Shown here: in pieces, positions 34,365 through 41,685 of the stretch
How positions within the stretch are numbered: position 1 is the first letter of the stretch
Layout: the number at the start of each line of letters is the position of its first letter
Assembly: GCA_934101625.1 (NCBI GenBank)
Contig: CAKORV010000003.1
Span: forward strand, 1 to 59,691
Length of the DNA: 59,691 nt
Direction of reading: 5' to 3'
Origin: an uncultured Bacilli bacterium
GTDB lineage: Bacteria; Bacillota_I; Bacilli_A; RF39; UBA660
Notes under the pieces: generated by a model
The model's database searches: none
What the model saw: the letters and a program-made list of their open reading frames with translations, nothing else
What the model was told of the DNA's origin: nothing
Position numbers and translations under genes: made by a program

Positions 34365-35220
34365 CCTTTTCACCACCCATCATACTAAGCAAAGTCTTTT
34401 CCAAACTATTATCCTCTTCTATTCTATAAACTTTAACATCATTTTTAACAAGTTCCTTATTTAAGTCAGCAACTTCTTCATTAGACATATAAAGAGTTTC
34501 ATTCTCACACAAAACAGGAGAAACACTCTTTAATTTATCATAATTATCAACTTTTAATTTAATATGTTTCTTAATAGTATTATTATCAAGAACTTTAATA
34601 GCTACTTTATGATTATTAATAAATATTATTTCATCAACAAACTTTTCAATCTCACTAATTAAATGTGAAGAAATAATAACAGTTTTATCTCTAAAATCCA
34701 AAAGCAAATCTCTTAATTCTTGTATTCCTATAGGATCTAACCCATTCATAGGTTCATCCAATATCAGTATTTCTGGATCTCTTAAAAGTGAAACAGCAAG
34801 TCCTAATCTTTGTTTCATACCAAGAGAATAAAACTTGACAGCTCGTTTATCAAACATATCCAACTTAACTATTTTCATAACTTCTCTAACTCTTTCAAAA
34901 GGCACTTCATATAAATAAGCAAAATATCTCAAATTTTCATAAGCACTTAAATACTCATAAAAACTAACATAATCTACTATTGCACCTACCTTACCAATAA
35001 TATTTTTATAATCTTTTCTAATATTATAACCATTAATAATAACTTTTCCTTGAGTTTTATAAAGACCTAAAATACTTTTAATTAAAGTACTCTTCCCACT
35101 TCCATTTGTACCAACCAAACCATAGATTTTCCCTTTTTCTAATTTGATATTAACATCACATAAAATATCTTTTCCATTTATTCTTTTATTCACATTTGTA
35201 AGTTCAACAACATTTTTCAT
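34357..35220 (-). CDS. ABC transporter ATP-binding protein (BcrA/lantibiotic-export type)
   Basis: It shows Walker A GTNGSGKST (residues 37-45), signature YSLGMKQRLGLAVSLL, Walker B ILILDEPMNGLDP and SSHLISEIEKF. Residues 215-287 are a C-terminal extension typical of the BcrA-type exporters. It forms a two-gene unit with the overlapping permease. A GGAGA about 28 bases upstream is too far to be the ribosome binding site, and a start-stop pair ATGTAA lies 4 bases before the ATG, so initiation may be unusual. Confidence 0.9.
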   Translation of the reverse strand: MKNVVELTNVNKRINGKDILCDVNIKLEKGKIYGLVGTNGSGKSTLIKSILGLYKTQGKVIINGYNIRKDYKNIIGKVGAIVDYVSFYEYLSAYENLRYFAYLYEVPFERVREVMKIVKLDMFDKRAVKFYSLGMKQRLGLAVSLLRDPEILILDEPMNGLDPIGIQELRDLLLDFRDKTVIISSHLISEIEKFVDEIIFINNHKVAIKVLDNNTIKKHIKLKVDNYDKLKSVSPVLCENETLYMSNEEVADLNKELVKNDVKVYRIEEDNSLEKTLLSMMGGEKDD

Positions 35221-35302
35221 AATTTTACATAACTAATTAAAGTTATATCTCCTTTCGGAAATAACATATCACAGGATAAACAAGTTGTCAAACTACTACA
35301 AA

Positions 35303-35330
35303 ATTAAAAATTGACTATTCAATTTTTAAT
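35303..35330. repeat. 11-bp perfect inverted repeat
   Basis: ATTAAAAATTG and CAATTTTTAAT flank a 6-base loop, about 85 bases upstream of the BcrA-type gene. There is no T tail in either direction. It may be an operator or the terminator of the Clp-like gene. Confidence 0.5.
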
Positions 35331-35450
35331 ATTCAAGCCAATTTTATGCTAATTTGTATACATAAAAAGTACAAAACATACTTCAATTTTTATTTTTGTA
35401 ACTTCATTTTTTAATTTTGTATTAAAAAATTTCTTTAAAAAAATGAAAAA

Positions 35451-36425
35451 TTAGTCTAAAACCGCTTTTTCATCTTCAATAATATCTTTGAATTTTTCTT
35501 TAAACTCTATTAAGCCTTTTCTTTTAGCATCATCATAAACACTTTTTGTGTTCTTAATAGCATAATAAATATGATGTATATTCAAAGTATCTGTATTTTC
35601 AAATACTGCATTACTATAAGCATTACCAAGAAGTGCTATTGCAATATCAGGATATCTATTACCTATCTCATATATTCTTCTATATTCATTAGTATAATCT
35701 ACCAAAAATTCAAATAATCTTTCTCTCTGATAATCAGTATAAGGCATATGTACTCCAGTTTGCTTTTCAATTTTAGGATAAGTTCCCATCAATATAGCCA
35801 CAGTTTCTTTTTGAGTTGGTTCAGCTACATCAACCTTTTGGAATCTTCTTAAAAATGCACGGTCTCTTATTACATAAGCATCATACTCTTCAGTAGTAGT
35901 CGCACCTATCATTTTAATAGTACCTCTATCTAGTCCAGGCTTTAACATATTCGCAAAGTCAACATTTAAATTAGATGTATTTCTACTAACAAGTAAGTGA
36001 ACTTCATCTATAAACAATATTATATTTTCTTTATGCTTTAATTCTTCAACTAATATTTGAAGTTTATTTTCAACAACACCATTTTCATTTTGTACATTAC
36101 CAAGTAAACTAGAAATATTAACTTTAATTAAATCATAATTTTTTAAAGCATCAGGTACTTCACCTCTCTGCATTCTATAACCAATACCTTCTACAATTGC
36201 TGTTTTACCTATACCAGGTTTACCAACTAATATAGCACTCTTTTCAGGAGTTAATAAAATAAGTAAAGTATCTTTAATTTCCTTTTCCCTTCCAATCGCA
36301 GGATTAGTTATATAAGTCTTGGTTTTTAAATTTTCTCCATAAGTATCTAATACACTAAATTTTTCTATATTACTTTTTTCTTCTTTTTTATTATCTAAAT
36401 CAACAATTTCCATATCTTTTTCCAT
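35451..36425 (-). CDS. Stand-alone AAA+ ATPase similar to the first ATPase domain of ClpB/ClpC
   Basis: Residues 30-320 match the D1 module of Clp chaperones: NPAIGREKEIKDTLLILLT, Walker A GKPGIGKT (68-75), Walker B LFIDEVH (Asp140-Glu141), GATTTEEYDAYV and the arginine-finger region DRAFLRRF. The N-terminal repeat domain, middle coiled coil and D2 domain of ClpB/ClpC are absent, so it cannot be a normal disaggregase or ClpP partner. Residues 1-28 are acidic. It may remodel a specific partner; the divergent NlpC/P60 gene is its closest neighbour, 122 bases away. Confidence 0.8.
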   Translation of the reverse strand: MEKDMEIVDLDNKKEEKSNIEKFSVLDTYGENLKTKTYITNPAIGREKEIKDTLLILLTPEKSAILVGKPGIGKTAIVEGIGYRMQRGEVPDALKNYDLIKVNISSLLGNVQNENGVVENKLQILVEELKHKENIILFIDEVHLLVSRNTSNLNVDFANMLKPGLDRGTIKMIGATTTEEYDAYVIRDRAFLRRFQKVDVAEPTQKETVAILMGTYPKIEKQTGVHMPYTDYQRERLFEFLVDYTNEYRRIYEIGNRYPDIAIALLGNAYSNAVFENTDTLNIHHIYYAIKNTKSVYDDAKRKGLIEFKEKFKDIIEDEKAVLD

Positions 36426-36491
36426 AATATTGTATCACCTATAAACATTATAATATAAATATTAAAATTTTCCTAATAATTTTGCATTTTA

Positions 36492-36522
36492 TTTACAAAA
36501 AATCATAATAGTTTGATATAAT
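36492..36522 (+). promoter_or_regulatory. Probable sigma-A promoter of the NlpC/P60 gene
   Basis: TTTACA at 36492 and TATAAT at 36517 (19 bases apart, or 18 if TTACAA is used) lie 25 bases before the start codon. Confidence 0.5.
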
Positions 36523-36547
36523 ATTTTTAGAATTAAAGGTGTATAAT

Positions 36548-38080
36548 ATGAGTAAGAAAAAAAACAAAAGAAAAAAGCAAATCAAAAATATAAATATGCA
36601 AGCTGAATCTCCAATTATTAAACAATTAAATGAACCATTTCCTAACGAAAATATAGATAAATTACTTTCTAAACCACTAAGTGATAAAGAAAGGGAAACT
36701 ATAAACAAACTAAAAGAAAGAACATTAAAAGATAGTAAACTTAAAAAAACTATTTTATCTTTATTACCCTTAATATTTCTTTCTACATTAACTGCATTTA
36801 TAATATTGTTTGGTACACCAAAAATAAAAAATATTGAAATAAGTGAGAAAATAAATGGAGACAACACAAAAACTATAACAATGTACATACATAATCCATT
36901 TCAAATGCCAGTCACATGCGCAATTGAAAATAAAGAGGAAACAAGTAAAGATACAAAATGGATTAAAAGTTATGATAATAAATGTACATTCAATGTAAAT
37001 TCAGGAAGTTACTACTTATTTATTAAAGATAAACACAATAAAATCACAAAATTTAAAACTAACAATGTAAAAATAAACAAAATACTAGATTTAACCTTAA
37101 ATACTGATTTGATTTATCTAACACTTGGTGAAACATACACAATCAAAAGTGAAATCACATCAATCGGAGAAGTAGATGAAACAATTACTTATGAAAGTGC
37201 TAACCCTGAAATAGCAACTGTAGAAAATGGATTAGTCACACCAACTGGAAACGGAGAAACAGAAATAGCCGTTAAAACTAGCTCAAATATAGAAAAAAAA
37301 GTCAATGTTATAGTAACTGATTTATATAAAAAGGCAAGTCAAGAGAACAATAAAACAAAATTACCATGTAAAATATATAATAACACACAAGCAGAAATGA
37401 TAGATAAAATATTAGAATATAAAATTAATCAAGCAGGTTATAAAACAAGAGGTGCAGTAGTTGCAACAGCAAGATTTATAGTTTTAGAATTTCCTTATAA
37501 AGTACCATATTTTTTTGAAAACGGAAGACTTAATAATTATGATGGAAAAAATTATGTGGATGGTGAAGGAAGATACTACAAAAGAGGTATGTATTTAAGT
37601 GAAGAAAAATTTTCAACAATAAAAGCTACATTTGCAGGTCCTGCTATATGGGGTTGTCCACTAATGAATTATCAAGATGAATATGGTTTTGTTCCTTATC
37701 AAAGATATCCAAACGGACTGGACTGTAGTGGTTTTGTAACATGGACTTTATATAATGCTGGCTTTGATGTAGGTGATTCAGGTGCAGGTGATACATATAG
37801 AGATGATGACATTGGTGATTTAGGAATTAAACACGAATTAACCAAAGATTTTATTTACAATGGTTCATACAAAGTTGGAGATTTAATTGGTAGAGATGGA
37901 CACATTGCTATTATCGCAGGAATTGATGATGAAAATATCTATATAGCAGAAAGTCTTGTAGGCGGGGTTGTAATAAAAGAATTTGCAAAAAACGGATATC
38001 AATTATATAACTTATATGGATTTATAAATACAATGGATGAAGTATATGAAAAAGAAGGAGTTTATACCAATATGTGGTAA
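36548..38080 (+). CDS. Membrane-anchored NlpC/P60 peptidoglycan hydrolase with Big_2-like domain
   Basis: A lysine-rich cytoplasmic head (residues 1-60) precedes one membrane helix at about residues 72-95. Residues 170-260 resemble an Ig-like Big_2 domain (LTLGETYTIKSEI...PEIATVENGLVTPTGNGETEIAV). The C-terminal part is an NlpC/P60 papain-like domain with GLDCSGFVTW (catalytic Cys near 393) and RDGHIAIIAGID (His near 452). It should cleave stem peptides outside the membrane. ATG 36548 follows AAAGGTG; an in-frame ATG three codons earlier is less suited. A hairpin terminator overlaps the stop. Confidence 0.85.
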   Translation: MSKKKNKRKKQIKNINMQAESPIIKQLNEPFPNENIDKLLSKPLSDKERETINKLKERTLKDSKLKKTILSLLPLIFLSTLTAFIILFGTPKIKNIEISEKINGDNTKTITMYIHNPFQMPVTCAIENKEETSKDTKWIKSYDNKCTFNVNSGSYYLFIKDKHNKITKFKTNNVKINKILDLTLNTDLIYLTLGETYTIKSEITSIGEVDETITYESANPEIATVENGLVTPTGNGETEIAVKTSSNIEKKVNVIVTDLYKKASQENNKTKLPCKIYNNTQAEMIDKILEYKINQAGYKTRGAVVATARFIVLEFPYKVPYFFENGRLNNYDGKNYVDGEGRYYKRGMYLSEEKFSTIKATFAGPAIWGCPLMNYQDEYGFVPYQRYPNGLDCSGFVTWTLYNAGFDVGDSGAGDTYRDDDIGDLGIKHELTKDFIYNGSYKVGDLIGRDGHIAIIAGIDDENIYIAESLVGGVVIKEFAKNGYQLYNLYGFINTMDEVYEKEGVYTNMW

Positions 38081-38092
38081 AACTCCTTTTTA
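38055..38092 (+). terminator. Terminator overlapping the NlpC/P60 stop
   Basis: AAGGAGTTT pairs with AAACTCCTT across 16 bases including the stop codon, followed by TTTAATT. Confidence 0.7.
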
Positions 38093-38093
38093 A

Positions 38094-38558
38094 TTAAAAC
38101 TTACAAGTTTCTTGTATTTGATTCATACCTTCTTTTAAAGTAGATTTAATGTTAACTATTTCTTTATTTTCAGTAAACAAGTTTGTTTCTCCATCATAAC
38201 TAACCTTAATATTGTAAGTTATTTCATAATTATTACCCTTAACAAATTCTACATCAAATATATTTGAATTAATTCTTTCAATTTTAATAGGTTCTTTACT
38301 TAACCATTTATCAAGTATTATATAAAAATCTACATCACTTTTATTAATTCCATCATAATTATAATAATCTACAAATTGGAAAGTTTCTGTATAAGTACAT
38401 TCTTTAATAAAACCATTATCTTCAATAACTAAGTTTTCATTTTTCTTTAAATCATTTACTTCACTTTGTAATTTATTATTCTTTTTATATAAAAGTACAA
38501 TAAAGGTAAACATACAAACACACAATAAACCCAAAGTAATTACACCTATTCTTTTCAC
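38094..38558 (-). CDS. Single-pass membrane protein of unknown function
   Basis: One N-terminal hydrophobic helix (residues 4-24) is followed by a short coiled segment (KKNNKLQSEVNDLKKN) and about 110 outward-facing residues of alternating strand character. Two cysteines (near residues 54 and 152) could form a disulfide. I recognise no family. It converges on the NlpC/P60 gene 14 bases away, so a link with the wall is possible but unproven. Its promoter region is the gap before tRNA-Asn. Confidence 0.65.
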   Translation of the reverse strand: MKRIGVITLGLLCVCMFTFIVLLYKKNNKLQSEVNDLKKNENLVIEDNGFIKECTYTETFQFVDYYNYDGINKSDVDFYIILDKWLSKEPIKIERINSNIFDVEFVKGNNYEITYNIKVSYDGETNLFTENKEIVNIKSTLKEGMNQIQETCKF

Positions 38559-38663
38559 ACAACCACACTCCTTAATCTAACTTTATGTTAACATAATATT
38601 AAATAATAAGCAATAAATACCATATTTAAATTTTTTGCGTATTAAATTTTTTTCATTTTTCTA

Positions 38664-38692
38664 TTGACATTACATAAGATATATTATAAAAT
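38664..38692 (+). promoter_or_regulatory. Sigma-A promoter of tRNA-Asn
   Basis: TTGACA (38664-38669) is followed by TATAAAAT (38685-38692); spacing to TAAAAT is 17 bases. The tRNA begins about 21 bases on. Confidence 0.7.
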
Positions 38693-38713
38693 TATAAATG
38701 TTCAAAGCAAATT

Positions 38714-38789
38714 GCCCGTTTAGCTCAGTCGGTAGAGCGCACGGCTGTTAACCGTTAGGTCGCAGGTTCGAGTCCTGCAACGGGCGCCA
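38714..38789 (+). tRNA. tRNA-Asn (anticodon GUU)
   Basis: Cloverleaf with acceptor GCCCGTT/AACGGGC, anticodon loop CTGTTAA with GTT at positions 34-36, T-arm GCAGG-TTCGAGT-CCTGC and encoded CCA. The D-arm is standard. Confidence 0.97.
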
Positions 38790-38801
38790 TCTTGAATAAT
38801 A

Positions 38802-38824
38802 AATCTCAGAAATGAGGTTTTTTT
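38802..38824 (+). terminator. Terminator of tRNA-Asn
   Basis: AATCTCA pairs with TGAGGTT (one G-U) around a 4-base loop, followed by seven T. Confidence 0.75.
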
Positions 38825-38838
38825 ATATAAAACCTAAC

Positions 38839-38856
38839 AAAAAGCCGTGCTTTTTT
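38839..38856. terminator. Second small hairpin with T tail
   Basis: AAAAAGC pairs with GCTTTTT around a 3-base loop; symmetrical A and T tracts allow termination in both directions. Confidence 0.5.
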
Positions 38857-38866
38857 AAAAAAAGTA

Positions 38867-38895
38867 TTTACAAATCATCAAAAATGTAGTATTAT
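38867..38895 (+). promoter_or_regulatory. Sigma-A promoter of the candidate small RNA
   Basis: TTTACA (38867-38872), a 17-base spacer and TATTAT (38890-38895) give a near-consensus promoter that faces no protein gene. Confidence 0.65.
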
Positions 38896-38901
38896 TAAAT
38901 T

Positions 38902-38978
38902 GTTCCCGACAGGGAATAAATATTCACAAATGTGTTCAACACACGCAAAGCTCGGTATTCCGGGCTTTTATTGTGAAT
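38902..38978 (+). ncRNA. Candidate structured small RNA
   Basis: The expected transcript begins with a GTTCCC-gaca-GGGAAT hairpin. A three-way junction follows: outer stem ATTCACAA/TTGTGAAT (38922-38929 with 38971-38978), an inner TGTG/CACA hairpin, and a 9-bp hairpin AAAGCTCGG/CCGGGCTTT whose 3' arm runs into TTTTATT. It is GC-richer than its surroundings and has no open reading frame. It does not match a riboswitch or housekeeping RNA that I can name. The following gene is convergent, so it is not a leader for that gene. Confidence 0.55.
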
Positions 38979-39001
38979 TAAACTTTAGATTTTATTACGA
39001 G

Positions 39002-39472
39002 TTAAAGTATATTTGGCAGTTTTTCGGCCCAAGACTCCAATAATTTTAAACTTTTATTTAATTCTTTTTCTAATTCTATTAAAGATTTAAATTCAACTGC
39101 CTTATCAGTTTTTAAAACAGATAAATTGTAATCTAAATTCTTATCAAATAATTTATATCCTTTTGGTAAATATTCAAAAGGATATTTTTCTTTAAAAAGT
39201 ATAATTGTTGATTCATAATCAAAATGATTTATTAGATTAATTAACTTTTCTTTTGTTTGTTTATCAAAAATTATTAATTTTTCTTCCATCAAATCGTGAA
39301 ATATATTGCTTACCAAAAAAGCATGAAATATACTTGCTTTACTACATATTTCGGTATAATATCCTTTTTTATTTAATATTTCAATAGTTTTAGCTAATTG
39401 TTTATCTACAGCAAAACATTTATCATCCAAATCAAATGAATCATTTTTTAAGCATACATAATTACTTAGCAT
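39002..39472 (-). CDS. Uncharacterised 156-aa protein
   Basis: The soluble protein has no signal peptide or membrane helix. The block AKTIEILNKKGYYTEICSKASIFHAFLVSN resembles families of low-GC Bacillota in which a KKGYxTxxCCSGH motif is found, but here the second Cys-Ser-Gly-His part is changed to CSKA. The C-terminal third is helical (FKSLIELEKELNKSLKLLESWAEKLP). No function can be assigned. It stands between the candidate small RNA (convergent) and rubrerythrin (same direction, 57-base gap). Confidence 0.6.
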   Translation of the reverse strand: MLSNYVCLKNDSFDLDDKCFAVDKQLAKTIEILNKKGYYTEICSKASIFHAFLVSNIFHDLMEEKLIIFDKQTKEKLINLINHFDYESTIILFKEKYPFEYLPKGYKLFDKNLDYNLSVLKTDKAVEFKSLIELEKELNKSLKLLESWAEKLPNIL

Positions 39473-39488
39473 AAAATCCTCACTTTCT

Positions 39489-39520
39489 AAATAAAACAGG
39501 ATTATTTATAAAATAACCCT
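39489..39520 (-). terminator. Terminator of rubrerythrin
   Basis: A 10-bp stem AGGGTTATTT/AAATAATCCT (one G-U, minus strand) with a short loop is followed by GTTTTATTT. Confidence 0.7.
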
Positions 39521-39528
39521 ACTTCTAC

Positions 39529-40068
39529 TTAATAATTATTTGCTCTTCTTTCTTGATAAGCCTTTCCATGTTTACATATAGGACAAACTTCTAATGCCTC
39601 TTTGCTTCTATAAACATGACCACAATTTCTACAAATCCAAATAGTCTCTTCTTCATTTTTGAAAACCATTTCTTCTTCAACATTATTTAAAAGAGTTAAA
39701 TATCTTTCTTCATGTTCTTTTTCTATTGCGCCCACTCCTTCAAATAAATCAGCAATTTCATTAAATCCTTCTTCTCTAGCAGTTTCAGCAAATTCTTTAT
39801 ACATACTAGTCCATTCATAATTTTCTCCACTAGCCGCATCTTTTAAGTTTTCACTAGTACTAGGTACTTTACCATCATGTAAAGCTTTAAACCATAACTT
39901 AGCATGTTCTTTTTCATTATTAGCTGTTTCCTCGAAAATAGATGCTATTTGTTCAAAACCATCTTTCTTAGCTTGGCTAGCATAAAATGTATATTTATTT
40001 CTAGCTTGACTTTCTCCAGCAAAAGCTGTCATTAAATTTTGTTCTGTTTTACTTCCTTTTAATTCCAT
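39529..40068 (-). CDS. rbr: Rubrerythrin
   Basis: A peroxide-reducing non-haem di-iron protein of anaerobes. The ferritin-like part carries the ligand motifs AGESQARNKY, ETANNEKEHAKLW, ETAREEGF and AIEKEHEERY. The C-terminal rubredoxin-like domain has CRNCGHVY and CPICKHG. Length from the chosen start is 179 residues. ATG 40068 follows GGAGG by 7 bases; an in-frame ATG 11 codons earlier lacks a site. It has its own terminator. It fits an obligate anaerobe and complements CotJC in oxidative defence. Confidence 0.96.
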   Translation of the reverse strand: MELKGSKTEQNLMTAFAGESQARNKYTFYASQAKKDGFEQIASIFEETANNEKEHAKLWFKALHDGKVPSTSENLKDAASGENYEWTSMYKEFAETAREEGFNEIADLFEGVGAIEKEHEERYLTLLNNVEEEMVFKNEEETIWICRNCGHVYRSKEALEVCPICKHGKAYQERRANNY

Positions 40069-40159
40069 AATTTTACCTCCATTACTAATTAAGTATATCA
40101 TACAATAAATAATAAATAAACTGATAAAAGAATAAAATTATATGAAAGAGTGTGATTAA

Positions 40160-40528
40160 ATGGAAGATTTATTTGATTTAAATCCTAAAGTATCTACTGC
40201 AATATGTGTACTAATCGCATATCTTTTAATAGATGATTATAATACTTCTGAACAAAATGCTATTGGAAACTGGCTAATGCTTATTGCACAAACACTTATT
40301 ACTAATGCTTCGAGTCAAGCTGTTATAGAAAGAAGAGTTCAAAAGAACACTTTAAATATTAATTCTTCCAAAATAAAAGGAGCTTATAGCCCACTTTTAT
40401 ATAATATAGAATGCACTAGAGATATTATAAAGGAAATTAGTCCTGATATGCTTTCTAATGCTATAAATAATGTTAAATCTAAGCTTGATGAAATTGATGA
40501 CTTCTTTTCACATCATCACCCAAACTAA
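40160..40528 (+). CDS. Conserved hypothetical protein with N-terminal hydrophobic helix
   Basis: The 122-residue protein begins with KVSTAICVLIAYLLIDDYNTSEQNAIGNWLMLIAQTL. This block recurs in my memory of uncharacterised proteins from AT-rich gut Bacillota, usually as a short membrane-associated protein. The C-terminal half is helical, ending in a His-rich tail (SHHHPN). AGAGTGTGAT is a weak ribosome binding site. The gene converges on the CotF-like gene and overlaps its end by 4 bases. The genomic context is sporulation-related, but a role is not shown. Confidence 0.65.
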   Translation: MEDLFDLNPKVSTAICVLIAYLLIDDYNTSEQNAIGNWLMLIAQTLITNASSQAVIERRVQKNTLNINSSKIKGAYSPLLYNIECTRDIIKEISPDMLSNAINNVKSKLDEIDDFFSHHHPN

Positions 40529-40830
40529 AGTTGACTTAACTTATCATTATATTCTTTATATGCTTGAGATATTTTATTTTCTTCAACAGTTTCTAAAGTA
40601 TACCAACCATTTTGAAAAGCAATACAGTACGCTTCTCTAGCTAGGTCTTTTGTATCTTTAAAAATATCAAAAATTTCCTTAAATAACACTTTATTACTCA
40701 TTTCATTTAAAGCAATACTTAAATTATTACTCATATTCTTTTCTGTCTCCAGTATATCATTAAGAATATCTTGATCATTTAACTCTATACTATTTTCTAC
40801 TTCTACTTTTTCATTTTTAATCTTTGACAT
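40525..40830 (-). CDS. CotF-family spore coat protein
   Basis: The 101-residue protein carries LNDQDILNDILETEKNMSNNLSIALNEMSN and CIAFQNGWYTLETV, the core of the CotF/ferritin-like coat protein family, in which LNDKDIL...ETEK...A and the C-terminal GWYKLE are constant. An Asn/Glu-rich head precedes it. It lies 9 bases after the shorter CotF-like gene in the same direction, so the two form a coat-protein operon, probably expressed in the mother cell late in sporulation. Confidence 0.82.
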   Translation of the reverse strand: MSKIKNEKVEVENSIELNDQDILNDILETEKNMSNNLSIALNEMSNKVLFKEIFDIFKDTKDLAREAYCIAFQNGWYTLETVEENKISQAYKEYNDKLSQL

Positions 40831-40839
40831 AAATCTCTC

Positions 40840-41037
40840 CTATTCTAAAATTTCTAATAATTTTTCGTAATGTTCTTTATGCTTTTTACTAATCTTTTTT
40901 ATAAATGATTTAATTTCTTTATCATTTACTAAATCTTCATAATGATTAGCTTTTTTTACTAAAACAAACTCCCAGTTCATCATATCTTTAATATAAGATA
41001 AATCTTTAGTTGAAATAATATTAGGTACTTCATTCAT
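40840..41037 (-). CDS. Small CotF-like spore coat protein
   Basis: The 65-residue protein carries NIISTKDLSYIKDMMNWEFVLVKKANHYEDL and KKHKEHYEKLLEIL, the pattern of short coat proteins that accompany CotF-type proteins (IISTKDL...D...W...KK..H). It is the first gene of the pair and partially duplicates the helical layout of the second. Its upstream region is shared, back to back, with the CIRCE-controlled Hsp20 promoter. Confidence 0.8.
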   Translation of the reverse strand: MNEVPNIISTKDLSYIKDMMNWEFVLVKKANHYEDLVNDKEIKSFIKKISKKHKEHYEKLLEILE

Positions 41038-41157
41038 TTTTTATCACCTCATTATTATAATTAACTTATTTATTAAAATTACAATAGAAAATATTGTTAA
41101 TTTAATTTTAGAGATTTTACATATAATATAAATGTTAATAATAAAATTTCAAAAATA

Positions 41158-41184
41158 TTAGCACTCTTTGTTGACAAGTGCTAA
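41158..41184 (+). promoter_or_regulatory. CIRCE operator (HrcA binding site)
   Basis: TTAGCACTC, nine bases, AAGTGCTAA: the CIRCE inverted repeat with one mismatch (A for G at the first base of the second arm). It overlaps the -35 of the hsp20 promoter, so HrcA should repress it. Confidence 0.93.
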
Positions 41185-41199
41185 CAAAAGTGGTATTAT
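41171..41199 (+). promoter_or_regulatory. Sigma-A promoter of hsp20
   Basis: TTGACA (41171-41176), 17-base spacer, TATTAT (41194-41199); the -35 lies inside the CIRCE spacer and second arm. Confidence 0.88.
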
Positions 41200-41222
41200 T
41201 AACAATGTAAGGAGATGATATT

Positions 41223-41612
41223 ATGAGTTTATTACCAGGAAGATTTTATTTAGATGATTTCTTTGATGATTTCGACTCAGATAAAAAAGTTATGAACATG
41301 AATTGTGATATTTACGAGAAAGAAGGAAAATGTAATATTCTTGTAGAAGCACCAGGATTTAACAAAAAAGACATTAAAATGTCAGTTAATAATGGTTACC
41401 TTACTATAGAAGCAACTAGAAAAGAAAATAATGATGAAAAAGATAAACATTACATTAAAAAAGAAAGATTTTATGGTTCATGTAAAAGAAGCTTTTATAT
41501 TGGTGATGTAAATACTGAAGAAATAACAGCTAAGTTTGAAGATGGAATTTTACATATCGAAGTTCCAAAAGAAAACAAAGAAAATGGTAAAAAATACATT
41601 GATATAAAATAA
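41223..41612 (+). CDS. hsp20: Small heat shock protein Hsp20
   Basis: An alpha-crystallin-domain chaperone that holds unfolding proteins. The domain runs from NCDIYEKEGKCNILVEAPGFNKKDIKMSV to the GILHIEVPKE strand near residue 113, with FYGSCKRSFYIG before it. Length (129) is typical. The N-terminal arm is short and acidic (DDFFDDFDSDKK). AAGGAGATGAT precedes the ATG. A CIRCE element shows control by HrcA. A strong terminator follows. Confidence 0.96.
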   Translation: MSLLPGRFYLDDFFDDFDSDKKVMNMNCDIYEKEGKCNILVEAPGFNKKDIKMSVNNGYLTIEATRKENNDEKDKHYIKKERFYGSCKRSFYIGDVNTEEITAKFEDGILHIEVPKENKENGKKYIDIK

Positions 41613-41613
41613 T

Positions 41614-41643
41614 GGTTTAGGATTTAATTCCTAAACCTTTTTT
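41614..41643 (+). terminator. Terminator of hsp20
   Basis: A 9-bp perfect stem GGTTTAGGA/TCCTAAACC with a 6-base loop, followed by six T. Confidence 0.92.
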
Positions 41644-41685
41644 AATATATTTAAATTTTTAGTCAAACATTAAAGTCTACTGAAA

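Noticed and set aside
35228..35240. ATGTAA start-stop element before the BcrA-type ATPase as a regulatory upstream frame
   Set aside because: It lies within an AT-rich leader without its own ribosome binding site at proper distance; chance is likely.
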